Assembly: GCA_000320545.1 (NCBI GenBank)
Contig: ADNK01000183.1
Coordinates: 1 to 35,564 of the forward strand
Length of the DNA: 35,564 nt
DNA from: Bigelowiella natans CCMP2755
Lineage: Eukaryota; Cercozoa; Chlorarachniophyceae
Direction of reading: 5' to 3'
The notes under the pieces are model-generated. The model did no database searches and was not told the DNA's origin. It saw nothing but the letters and a program-made list of their open reading frames with translations. A program made the position numbers and the translations under genes. Position 1 is the first letter of the stretch; the number at the start of each line of letters is the position of its first letter. Positions 1 through 12,005 of the stretch are shown here, one piece after another.

Positions 1-1343
1 CAGGCTTAAAACAAACTACGGATAATAAGAAGAGCAGTAGCAGGACTAGAACGAGGACTAGTACTACGTCTTCAAACGCCATCATCATGATCATATTCAT
101 CTTGATGATGATGCTCCCGAGCGATCCTCCTCCGTTTCATGTATGCCAAGGGAAGGAGGAGCAGATCATCGACGCCGCACCATTTATACCACAAAGGAGT
201 ACTACGAGATGGCTTGCAGGAGGAGGAGGAGGAGGAGGAGGAGGAGGAGGTACGACAACTAAGGAGGGATTCATATATAATGTATTTGGTATGCATTTGT
301 GTGTGTGTGTGCGCGCGCGCGCCGTTGTATTCATATTGAAACATCACCATTATATTTCTCAATGACGAACAAATGAACTACTGTTTCGTTGTTAGTAGCG
401 TAAGAATAGGAAAATATAATGACTAACTGTTCGCAAAAATGTGAAGTAATCAATCAAACAAGATAGAATATTTCACCCCTTGTTCTTGTATTTGCGTCTG
501 CTCCTTCCTCCTCCTTTTTCTTCTTCTTTTTCTTCTTCTTCTTCTTCTTCTTCTTCTTCTTCTTCTTCCAGAATCATGATCATCATCATCATCACCTCTA
601 CAATCGTGGTCATATTCACAATAGTAGCCTTCTCAACGCTTACTATCCTGTGTGTGTGCCAAACGCTACACCACCACCACCCGGATACGACTGGTCTTTT
701 TCGTCCAAATGGCAGCTTCTTGACTTTGTCAATAATAAGAATAATAAGGAGAAGAAGAGAAAGAAGAAGGGTAGCATGATGAAGATGGGCAATTGTGAGC
801 ACAGCAGCAGAAGCAGCAGCAGGAATGCAGAAGGGTGGCGGTTGGTCACACATTCTTCGAGAAGGATGAGGAGGAGGCGTATTTCTTCTCAGCAGCGAAG
901 AAGAAGCCATCATTATCATCATCATGAAGAAGAAGAAGAAGAAGAAGAAGAAGAAGAAGAAGGAGGCGTACGATTCCGTGTGTGGGTTCGAACGTGCGAA
1001 CCTTCAGTCGCCGCCGATATTACTGGTAATTTACAACAATAATATTTATATGTATGGCAGAAATATTACAATTTTACATTGTCGAGCAAGTGGGGGGAAA
1101 GGAATGTAATGATGGGTGGTACTGCTGCTGTGTTTACTGTGAATATATAATACAGTATTTCAATTCAAACCATGATGTGTACTGTGATAGTAATGATACA
1201 GTATGTCAATTCAAGCCATGATGCCTAGACTAATACATATTAATAAATTGAAGCTCTTCTTTCTGTATGGTGATGGTGATGATGGTGATGATGATGATGA
1301 TGATGATGGTGGTGATGGTGGTGGTGGTGGAGGCTTGCTACAC

Positions 1344-1381
<38 letters not shown>

Positions 1382-1593
1382 TTCCAAGTAGAAGCACAAA
1401 CATACTCTGCTGGCTGTCCATATTTTCAACATTTTCTCGATTATTTCTTGGAGCAAATGCGCTGGAATTTTATGATGACTATGTGGAAGATTATCCGCCT
1501 CCCCCCCCCCACAACTATCTCATCATCATCACCATCATCATTATCATCATCATCATCATGGTGGTCATCATCCCTAGCATTGTTTTCCTTTAG
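1..1593. repeat. Microsatellite-rich region upstream of Sec6, possible 5' exons
   Basis: This stretch holds a GGA run (about 216-250), GT followed by GC dinucleotides (298-322), a TTC run (about 530-568), a GAA run (about 925-962), GAT/GGT runs (1266-1330) and a CTA run (about 1342-1378). Open frames here are poly-Ser, poly-Glu or poly-Asp translations of these repeats and exist in several frames at once, so they are not evidence of coding. Small non-repetitive islands, for instance near 963-1025 just before a GTAATT donor and near 1445-1500, could be 5' exons of the Sec6 gene that starts downstream, but I could not align them to anything. No initiator codon for Sec6 could be fixed. Confidence 0.6.
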
Positions 1594-1775
1594 TTGGTGG
1601 GAATCGCCAGCAGCAGCAGCAGCAGCATCATGATGATCATCGACGATCATCCGTTATTAACGGAGGGCGAGGAGGGCACAGTAGCAGCAACAGCAACAGG
1701 CGTCGTCTGACGAGGGGAAGCTCCTTGTTCTCGAGGAAAAAGTCTATTGAGGTAATGATAATATCTAGAAGTGGG

Positions 1776-1807
<32 letters not shown>

Positions 1808-2635
1808 GCTTTTAGTAGTAGTCATAGGAGGTGAAGGAGGAGGACTATCAACAAATGATCATCACTGTGTTATTTGCATGGGGACATAATACTCTGCTTC
1901 TGCTGCTTTTCCTAACCCGCTCCTCCTCCTCCTTTTCCTCGTCCTTAACCAGAATGATCACGGCCTAATAATCATATCTGCTTTCTTCCAAAATAACAGG
2001 TTCTTGCTCCTTTGGAACGTGCAATTCGTGCAGCGTGTGGCAAAGTTTCCAGGGTGCTACTACTTTAAAATGTTACATAGTAGTAAGGATATACGAGATA
2101 AGCTATATTAAACATTAGAGCAACACACACACATATCACACATCACACATCACACATCACACGTCACACATCACACATCACACATCACACGTCACACGTC
2201 ACACATCACACGTCACACATCACACGTCACACATCACACATCACACATCACACGTCACACATCACACACACACACACACACACACACACATCACATCACA
2301 CATCACACGTCACACGTCACACGTCACACATCACACGTCACACATCACACATCACACGCACAATATTGCCTGTATGTACATCCCCAGATGCGAAACAAGC
2401 GTTTATTGACCGTTGTGTTGTTTTCTGTTGTTTAAAACTGCAATGTTGATCTTTATTTCGTCCTACTTCTATCCTGTTAATGGGAGTTACGCCAACCACG
2501 GAGAGACCAGCCGCCTCTCGACTCAACAATGGCAGTAATTCGGGAGTTTGGAGATGCATGCAAGCGATTAGGCGATGCACTAGTTTCTGGGCAGCTCATG
2601 AGAGATCTCCAAGGTTAGTAACTTCTTAGTAGATA

Positions 2636-2670
<35 letters not shown>

Positions 2671-2794
2671 TAATACACGCAGCTGGAGTACTGAAATATA
2701 TGATGAGGAGTAGATGTGCTGATAGTGGGGCAATCGTCTCTTGGGGAAATGTTAGATGCGTATATGTTGTTTGTGTAAACGTATTTAGATAGAT

Positions 2795-2831
<37 letters not shown>

Positions 2832-3584
2832 AACACAAACCTTATTGATTGTGTGCTCTAATCATCAGGAATTTACGCATTCATTCCGGAGGTTGTGAAG
2901 GTGTTTCCATACACGTGGCAACTTCTTGATGAAGAAAGAACAAGGGCTTGGGGTCCATCATCATCATCATCATCATCGCTACCAGAGAGAAAGGCATCGA
3001 AGGATGTTTTAAAACACATTGGTGATAATTCCTCCTCCTCCTCCTCTTCCTCCTCCTCCTCCTTCTCCTCAATAGCAAAGAGCTACCAGCAGCTTCTGGA
3101 GGGAGTTGAGGTAGTAGTCGTCGTAGTAGTAACCATTATTTAGGTTGTGATTGAAATGTGGGTGGTGAAATGTGGTTAGTATCACTATTTAAAAAAAAAA
3201 GAAGAAAGAAAAAGCAACAAGAAGAGCTACGTCGTTAGATCATTTTTTTTCGTGTGGATGTGCCCATTCTCTGCAAGTAGCAGCAGCAGCATTGTTTGTT
3301 ATATTTCCATGATGGTTGTGTCCCCCCCCCTTAACTTTCATCGTAATGGTTGCCATAAAAATAGATGGATATGGATGGATATGAAGCTGCTATTGTTGCC
3401 TGCGGCTGTATGATTGATAATATCAGATCCTTGTAGATGGCGTGGAAACTCCTCTCAAGCTTCTACGAAAAGTCTCTAATCTCGTACCACAGCAACACCA
3501 CCACGGGGAGGGGATTCTACAGGAAAACAAAGAAGAGTACTACTCGTCGTTCCTGATATAATAATAACCGATACTAATCTTGTA

Positions 3585-3638
<54 letters not shown>

Positions 3639-3824
3639 AATGTGCATCCTATAGAAAAAGAAAGTGCGATGAAGCAAATATTGATAATTAAATTATTTAC
3701 TACTGCTACTACTAATACTACTACTACTACAACACTACTACTTCCACGACCAGATGTCTTGCATACATTCATAACCTGATATATCTCGAGACCAAATTCA
3801 AGGTAAAGAGATTGGTGATAATAG

Positions 3825-3855
<31 letters not shown>

Positions 3856-3965
3856 AATGTTGCAATTGTATGCGCACATACGATGATGATGATGATGATG
3901 ATGATGATAATGTTGCAATTGTATGCGCACATACGACGGTTGTTTTTAATTTGGATAGCACTCAC

Positions 3966-4045
<80 letters not shown>

Positions 4046-4599
4046 GGGGGGGGGGGGACACCAGATTTAAGAGAAAATCATAGTTTATGTACAATAATAT
4101 TAGTCTATATTTGTAGAAACATATTCCATCTTTTCCCATATTTTCCAAGTTGCATGTGAGGAGAACATCAGCCACACAGCACCTCTCGTTGGTGTTATTG
4201 CTTGATCTTAACCGAGAGAGCGCAATATATAGGCGGATATCGGTGTTGAAAAACGCCTATGCCCCCCCCACACACACGTACGCACACGTACATATGAATA
4301 ACCCAAGGTCCTCGATTCTCTATGTCTACAAATCGTCAAAGCGCGCGTGCATTTACGCGAAAAGGGCCTTAAATTTCGCGTTGCGAGGGATGAACCAGTC
4401 GTGAGGGAACGTGGTGGTAGTAGTTTTAGACAAAAACGTGGTTACTACTACTACTACAGTGGTGCTGATTCTTGGCGCAGTAGTAGTAATACCACTAGTA
4501 ATGGTAGTGCGGTTGCTAGCGACGCACAGTTAAGAGGTGGACTCCTAGCCCGGGTGAAGATACATCTTCTCACTTGTGCGAGAGATATGCTACAGGTAA

Positions 4600-4635
<36 letters not shown>

Positions 4636-5103
4636 AGGGCTTTAGAATTACTTGACGTGCGTGTGCATTACATCTAACTAGCACCTCAAGATCGTGATGA
4701 TGGATGATGAAACAACAACAGTTGTTGATGATTCTCGTAATATCATATCGTTGTGATTGAAGCTTACCATACATTCCTCCTCTTCTTAATGTGCCTCGCC
4801 CTCATTGATTTCTCCTTACGCATATCACATACACATATAATACAACAATCCTAGGATGCGCTGGAACGTGCGGTGGAGGATAAAATACGGTTGCTGGATG
4901 CAAAAGAGCAACAGAAAGGAGCATCAAAAGCACTGTCACTGGGAACGTTCCTCTCGTCCTCCTCCTCCTCCTCATCTGATGATGATGATGATAACGATAA
5001 TGACTGTTCTAATGGCAATGAAGATAATGCACTGGAAGGAGGGGGAGGGGATGATGGCAACTTAAAGGGACATAACAGCTGGAAGAAAGGGGAGAGAAAT
5101 AAG

Positions 5104-5136
<33 letters not shown>

Positions 5137-5323
5137 AAGAAGAAGAAAAATACGACAAAGCAGAAACGGCAACAAATAAACAGCAAAGGTATGGTGGCTA
5201 TCTACAATTGGTTTTCTGCTATTATCATATGTAATATCGAGCGATTAGTGTAGTAGTAGTAGTTACTTGGTTGAATAGTTAAAAGTAGCCAGTAATAATT
5301 TGCCTTGATGATACTCCTCTGAA

Positions 5324-5363
<40 letters not shown>

Positions 5364-7738
5364 TATATTTCGTATAGTTGAGACACTACTGCAACAGTTA
5401 TTTGTCGTGTCGCTGCACACAGATCATTTACCAGCAGCATCAGCCTCTCTTCTATTGCCGTATTATTGATTGCAAAAATAAATGTTCACGTAACGAGGGG
5501 TGGTCAAACAATCAGCTCGTATGATTGTTTATGTACACATTCCAACTACTAAATATTTTCTTCCTCAGAGCTATCACTTACAAATTGCCGTGTTTTTTTG
5601 AAGATGTCGCTCTAGGAAATGCTCGTTACTCGATATCATTAGAGCTGTCTCCAGTACTGCATACGATCTATTGTACAGTAGAGAACCAACTCAGGCAGGT
5701 ATTATAGCAGGGAAGAAGAAAGTGGAAGAAAGCAAAAAGGGGGTAGAGGGAGATACAACGGAGGGGTATTATTTTAATGACTGTCTTACGCTTAAACTCT
5801 CTATCTCTTTATGCTCACTATTAGGTGTGTTCCTCATCAGTATTGCCATTATCGTCGTCTTCTTCCTCGCATCATCTTCATCACCAAAACAGCTTCATCG
5901 TATCGAGAGATGTGGCTACTACAAGTTCGGTGAAAGGGAAAAACCTGAACCTGATGCTGCTGCAGCATCAGGAGAAGAAAGTGGTAGGTGATGATTAGCT
6001 TTCAAAAGAATGTAAAGTACACGCACAGTACGCACATATTTCACTGTCTATACTTTGTCATTATTATCTTTGCAATCATGCTCATTATGGGTTACTGTCT
6101 GTCTGTCTGTCTGTCAGGGGCTGCAACAACCTTCTTCTTCTTCTTCTTCTTCTTCTTCTTCTTCTTGGAATCTTGCCGCTAGTTTGGAGAATGCCCTCCA
6201 CACCCATATATTGTGCGTCAGTACTATAGTAGTAGTAGCAAGAGTAAATATGTGCGTATGTGCGTGTGCTCTCTTCTTCCGGGATGATACCAATGGTGCT
6301 GGATACTAGAATCATGGAAAATCATTATAATTAACATACACATCAACGAGAAAGTAATCGACACATCCATGGGGATATAAATAACAAGAAGAAGAAGAAG
6401 AAGAAGGAAAAAAATAAGAAAATGTTTGAAATATGTTTTCTTTTTTTGCATGTCGTTGGTTTGATCAGATATATTCTAGACGAGGGTTTTGGTCTCAATA
6501 TAAAGAAGCTGGTCCACAAGTCGTCTTCCAACAAAAATAAAACGGGAAAAAAAAAATCCGCTTTTAGTAGTTGTAGTAGTAGTAGTAGTAGTATTATCGA
6601 CTATGTAGATAGTCTGATGATGGGGATGCAAATCGACGCCATCACCGTGAGTTTTGCGCGCGAGGAGGGAGGAATAAGCGGTGCCAAAAATCTAGGAGTT
6701 CTCGTTGGTTTTTTATGCAAGTATCGAGACTTGATGGAAGAGCTGGTGGAAGAATTCGGACTGAAATTACTCTCAATTGATCTGCAGCGATTGATTCCCT
6801 CTGTGACCGCAAAGTAGGATAATAAGGAGAATCATAAGAAGGGGGTGGGAGGAGGAGGAGGAGGAAAAGCATATGTATAGACACACAACTGCTTGCGTAA
6901 GGAGGCTGTATAAGTGAAGATGAATACGTCCTCCTCCTCCTCCTCCTCCTCCTCCTTCTTCTTCTTCTTCTTCTTCTTCTTCTGGTTCATTATTTGTTGT
7001 TGTATGTCTGTTTGTTACCTATCTGTCAAGGTATCTCGATGCTATCAATCCTCGGATGCAAGCAGTGATGATGCAGATAGTTATTACAGAAAAACAGTTA
7101 GAGGAGCCTCCGGAAGAGACGAAAGAGGGCCATGTGTACGTTGAATTGCTCATGAATAATAACGAATACTACAGACACACAACCGCTTGAAAATTATGTT
7201 GTTTTCGGTTGCATACGTGCATCATGGCAGTGTGAAATGTGTGCGTGTGTGCGTGTGTGCGTGTGTGTGTGTGTGAGTATATGATGTTTGTATATTTCTA
7301 GGTATACTCATCTCGGGAACGACCTCTTCAGTGTTCTGCAAAAGCAGCTCAGCCTGGCAAAGCGAAACCATTTCACCAAGGACGCGGCTTCACAAATGCG
7401 ACTTTCCGCGGGATATCAGGTACTGCTATCGTGAATGTAATGTTGGTACCTGCACGGGGAGTACGTTGCTGGCTTTTTCAAAAGCAGCAGCAGTAATATG
7501 TGTTATCTTATTATTAGGTGTATAATGTGCAAAGTCTGCTTCTAGAATGGGTTTCTGCTGCGCGCATCAACTCATCTGATCAGACAATCTACCTTCCTGG
7601 CAGCAGCCTAAAAGAGGACAAGAAGGAGGGGGTAGTAGTTGTAGTAGTAGTATACACGACATGGTAGCAGTCACAAACCCTAATCCACACAATGAAAGAA
7701 TGCGCACTTGCTTCTATTGCATATTATTTTGGTCCGCG

Positions 7739-7802
<64 letters not shown>

Positions 7803-8290
7803 AGTGAGTGTGTGTGTATAGACTATTGCTCAGCAACACCAGCACCAACACCAACACCAACACCAACACCAACACCAGCACCGCGCCTTGTCATCTCCTC
7901 TCTTTTTGGCACATATATGTCTATGATCATCATTATCATCATTTTATAATATAGCCCTTTCTGTTATTTTTAGGAAGAGGTCAAGAAGACTGAGATGCAC
8001 ATTGCCGCGCTTATAAACACAGCAGCCTTCATTGAGAAACACGTACCCAGTCTACTCCTTCTAGCAGACGGAGAAAGGGGAAGAAGAAGAAGAAGTAAAG
8101 GAGGAGGAGGAGGAGGAGGAGGAGGAGGAGGAGGAAGAGGAGAAAAACAAGATGGAGACGAAAATGCAGAGATAACAGCCGTATCTGAAAGAGTGAGTTT
8201 TCTACATAATATGGATCTTGGCAAGCATGCGTTGTTTTGAGGTTTCTGTTAGGATACACTGTGAATCCTGCTACATATCATCATTCACAT

Positions 8291-8331
<41 letters not shown>

Positions 8332-8346
8332 GTCCAAAATGGGCGG

Positions 8347-8386
<40 letters not shown>

Positions 8387-9388
8387 AGTCCCTAAATCTC
8401 TGGAAATAAGTTTACTTCCATCTCTCTTTTATCCCTGTGAATGAATGAATCGTGGATCTGACTCTCCCGTTGCTTTACGTTCACGAATATTATGTAGCTC
8501 AAGCGACAGATCTCGGCACATAACAACCGAATCGTATCCGCTGCCTCTATGGTGAGGAGAGGCGCCTAAATTATAATTAGAATATACTAAGCTGGTTCAA
8601 TACTATTTTAAATATCAGCAGCTTCAGCAGCAGCTCAAAGATCAATATGATGATGATGATGATGATGATGATGATATCAATAGTCAGATATGAATGGATG
8701 GAATTAAACAACAACAATAACAACAACAACTCACACTTCTGGTCATCAGGTTCTCATGCGGCTCGTTTTAGAAACCCTCAGAGACCTGATGGGGAAGCTC
8801 TTCACTAAGCCACATATCTCTTCGGGAAAGATTGTAGGGGAGATTGTAGCAACTATCTACGACTATTTCTCGGATTTTCGTCGGTGATGTTTCTCTACTA
8901 ACCTTTGTATTATGATATGAAATATTACGTATGTGAACGCAATTCCAAGCTCAAAATTTGTCAGAAATTCAAGAAAGAATAGCCACAACATTTTCATGTG
9001 TTTGCTTGCATAAAGTGTTGTAATAGAACAGAAGCTCATATGGCGTATTATTTTGAAGAACTTCATGTTTACGACTACGACGTTGATTGTTCCTCCTCAA
9101 ACATATCTACTAATAAAGATGGATAAAGGAAAGAAGGCATCTGATGGAGCTGATGAGGAGCATTACTCGCCGCATTATTGCTGTGTATATTGAGGCGCTG
9201 ACGAAGAACCATCGGTCAGTGACATGGGACGATAACTCTCCTGCCTTGGTACGAATGGCATCTGATCGAAAGGATTTTAGGGAACTCATGAAGAAGGTTG
9301 GTTGTATGGAGAGTGAGAAGAAGAAGAAGAAGAAGAAGAAGAAGAAGAAGGGGGTCTCATACGTGTTCGAAAACACACGCACACACGC

Positions 9389-9431
<43 letters not shown>

Positions 9432-9980
9432 CATATATAGAGATACAATATGTGTTTAAATGTGAAAGGTTAAAAAGAGAGCGCTTGTAGGAGATTCTCA
9501 TGGATCACGCCCAGCCTCTTCATCATCATCTTCCGAAACAGCAATTATGGTAATAAAATTTAGTTTTGCTCATTCTTTCTATCATCACTATACCGACGAT
9601 ATCACCCCGTCGGTCATGGTTTCTTATCATTACGCTGTATTTTCTTTACACAAGTTTCCTTTGGAAAAAATGCTGAGGGAATATATTGTCATGTTCAAAC
9701 CTGAAGACCTATCTTATGTAACTATGATGATCGCAATAAATATCAGGCTGAAGTATTGGAAATAGACCTGGACATATTTGCTGTCCTTCGTCGCCTCTTG
9801 CTGGCAAAATCGGTGCCCAGCATAATTATAGAGTGCGGAAGTTACCTCCAATTTTTCATGGAAGCGGGGTACGACAAAGCTCAGGCCAAGGACAGCTTCC
9901 AGAGGCTTCTTGCTATAAAACGCTCAGTAGGGCGTAAAACACGCTTGACTGTCATGCAGGAACATGTGGACCACGCATGA
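1594..9980 (+). CDS. SEC6: Exocyst complex subunit Sec6 (EXOC3), about 20 exons, 5' end uncertain
   Basis: Sec6 is a core subunit of the exocyst, which tethers secretory vesicles to the plasma membrane before fusion. Exons I can place: 1594-1751 (weak), 2000-2053, 2487-2613, 2869-3110, 3427-3548, 4161-4242, 4308-4595, 4855-5188, 5571-5698, 5841-5924 (weak), 6118-6212 (weak), 6469-6813, 7031-7135, 7302-7419, 7518-7631, 7974-8192, 8498-8551, 8750-8883, 9119-9296, 9469-9549, 9747-9980 (TGA stop). Phases agree across nearly all junctions. Family signatures in the expected order: ALERAVEDKIRLL, YLDAINPRMQ, KEGHVYTHLGNDLF, MHIAALINTAAFIEK, IVGEIVATIYDYFSDF, then IIAVYIEALTKNH and a C-terminal helical block from EIDLDIFAVLRRLL. 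The model is about 1,090 residues against roughly 750 in animals and plants; the excess is Ser, Lys, Gly and Asp runs encoded by in-frame trinucleotide repeats (3031-3066, 5107-5147, 6132-6166, 8100-8132). The first exon and start codon are unresolved. Confidence 0.78.
2110..2357. repeat. Heptamer minisatellite ACACATC/ACACGTC in a Sec6 intron
   Basis: About 30 head-to-tail copies of a 7-bp unit lie in the intron between 2053 and 2487. Units come in two forms that differ only at one position, ACACATC and ACACGTC, mixed in an irregular order, and the array is interrupted by a plain CA run at about 2265-2290. The two forms differ by a CpG to CpA change. No spacers are present, so it is not a CRISPR array. 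Confidence 0.9.
3583..3636. repeat. Compound GT/GA microsatellite
   Basis: A GT run passes directly into a GA run inside the Sec6 intron that follows the exon ending near 3548. The same CA-GA architecture occurs at 3961-4045 and at 28210-28280, so it is a recurrent form in this genome. Confidence 0.9.
3826..3934. repeat. Tandem duplication of a (GAT)n block with its unique flank
   Basis: A GAT run followed by the unique string AATGTTGCAATTGTATGCGC and then ACATAC occurs twice in a row, ending near 3881 and again near 3934. Both the repeat and its flank are duplicated, so this is a segmental duplication of about 53 bp rather than simple slippage. It lies in the Sec6 intron between 3548 and 4161. 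Confidence 0.9.
3961..4057. repeat. CA run, GA run and G12 tract in series
   Basis: A CA microsatellite changes into a GA microsatellite and ends in about a dozen consecutive G. It is intronic in Sec6. The purine-only GA and G part could form triplex or quadruplex DNA, but that is inference. Confidence 0.9.
5326..5361. repeat. TA microsatellite
   Basis: A pure TA run in a Sec6 intron. Similar TA runs in other introns of the gene lie at about 7740-7777, 8299-8328 and 9397-9428, the second copy at 7740 passing directly into a TG run to about 7803. Confidence 0.9.
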
Positions 9981-12005
9981 CGAACGTTTGTGATGTCACA
10001 GTTATGTAACAAAATTTGCAAAACTCAATCCGAATGCTACGTGTGTGCGTATCTTGCAAATGTGGGCATACCACTAGCCATGCTAGCATGCCTTTGAGTA
10101 AGTCGTGAAGATGTGCATGTGTGACAGCAAAGTCCGTCAGTGACGAAGCAAACTAGCAAATGTCACGCGAACAATTAGCGTGGAACAAAATGCAAATGAT
10201 TGTTTTTCGAGGACGAGCTGCGCGAACATTGCACGCTAGCACGTTCGAACAAAGTTCACGAATCCAGATGCTGTCTTCAAAATCGAGGCGAATGAATTTG
10301 CAAATGTTCAAACACATTTTTGGCCTCGTGAATCTGAAAAAGTCAGCATTTCTAGATCATCCAACATGTGTGCCTTCGTTTGCACATTGCGGTCCGCATC
10401 ATCTGCTAGCTAGCTAGCCATGCGCTAGCTAGCTAGGCATGCACGCAAATCATTCGTCTGCAAAGTCTGGAAGCTCATGCTTCTACCTAGGTGGGTGATT
10501 CCCACTCTGGCACTGGCGAACATTGCTAGATTGCTAGATTGCCACCAAAGCAAAATGACGACGAGAAGGAATGCGAATTGAACCAAACTAGAGGTTGCGT
10601 GATTCTCGAATGTTGACACAAAATTGTTCGTGAATGACACACCTTGCTAGCTTGACAGCTTGCTAGCTTGCTAGCTCGACTCAAACGAGCAAACACTGGA
10701 ACCCAGACAACTAGCTAGCTAGCTAGCTAGACACTCCCTAGACTTCCTTGGAGACTTCAGCTTTCTAGCTTTGGAGACTTGCAAACTAGCAAACATGTCA
10801 ATCTAGCAATCCATCCAGTAGCTAGCCATGCTAGCCTCCTAGCACTAGAGCATGCAAGACATCTCCAAATTTCCATGTCTAGACCTGTTAGCCATCTCTA
10901 GCTAGCTAGCTAGATCGCTAGATCTAGATGTGCTGGCATGCATCAAGCAGTGTTGTCAGCTCTAGAGCTAGTCTAGTAGTCAGCAGTGCTAGAGTGTGCG
11001 CACAGACTTGTCATTCGTTGCTCATCATTCCAGCATTCTGGGTTCTAGAATTGTTCGTCGTTCGTTCGGAACCGAATGGAAGCAGTTGTACAGCATTTCA
11101 AAGCACCTAGGTAGCTAGAGCACGTCTAGATGTGCATCGTGCAAAGATTGATTCTTCGCTAGCTAGCTAGTTCGGGCCACAATCAGGTGATTGCAAAATT
11201 GCAACAGAATCACTGCTAGCTAGTTAGCTCGAGAGCTTGAATCAGTCGCACATCTAGACATCGACACCACACCAGATCACTTTGAGCCAAAATAGCAATT
11301 CTGCACATGCAAGCTATAGCAAGATTGAATTTTGCATGCCAAAAAAATCCATCTTGCAACGACCCAATTTTTTGGTCCAAGAGAGTGCAAAAATCTTCTT
11401 CATGCACGTGGCAAATGAGCCTGCTGGACAGCTCTAGAGCTACACTGGCCATCCTAACTTCACAACGATGCATTTGAAAAGGCTATAATCATTCACAATT
11501 CATGAAAATTTAGTATTGTTGTGTGCGCCATTGTCACAGGTACAGAGAGGGCTGTGAATGTGTACAGCCACTCTCTGGACTAATTTATAGACAAGGCATC
11601 GGTATTTAGAGGTCAGCCTTGATCAATTCCGGCACCAATTTGTGACTAGGGAAAAATCTTTAGCCACTTCCGCAAGGGTGCTTGTATTGCGCTAAAATAC
11701 AATGAAATTTAAGTATGGCGTAGTTGCATGTGTGCAATGACGGATTCAATCACTCACATAAAGTACACTACTCATTGAAGGTTATCAGCTTTCCTAATTA
11801 CGCATGCTCGTTAACGTACCTGCGTTCTGAAATGTGGATTACTATTCTGGAATGAAGAATTTGTCAATTAATTTTTGAAGGGGTTCCAGCTACGTAAATC
11901 AAAATCATAACTCAGAGAACACATTTTACAACATTTGTGTTTGTTATCTCTGTTGGATAATTCACAACATTTATCTTGTTATATCTGTTTACTGTTTTGA
12001 ATATG
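9981..12005. other. CTAGCTAG-rich convergent intergenic region
   Basis: This 2-kb spacer separates the 3' ends of Sec6 (+) and the Mob1 gene (-). Between about 10400 and 11230 it is loaded with the palindromic words CTAG, GCTAGC and CTAGCTAG, singly and in short tandem runs (for example around 10404-10440, 10708-10729, 10898-10915 and 11158-11172). No reading frame here resembles a protein. From about 11500 to 12005 the sequence loses the CTAG words and becomes ordinary AT-rich spacer. The same words recur in spacers at 18590-18700, 22300-23870 and 27720-28080. Confidence 0.85.

Noticed and set aside
983-1003. GGTTCGAA-containing stretch that looks like a tRNA B box.
   Set aside because: No A box at the right distance and no cloverleaf can be drawn.
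2110-2357. CRISPR-like appearance of a regular short repeat.
   Set aside because: Units are 7 bp, directly adjacent, with no spacers, in a eukaryotic intron.
3476-4175. Minus-strand frames with Ser, His and Leu runs.
   Set aside because: They are translations of GAT, CA and GA repeats in a Sec6 intron, with equal frames in other phases.
8620-8691. Possible extra Sec6 exon encoding Gln then Asp runs.
   Set aside because: It has an acceptor but no convincing donor before an in-frame stop, and the flanking exons (8498-8551 and 8750-8883) join in phase and match the family without it.
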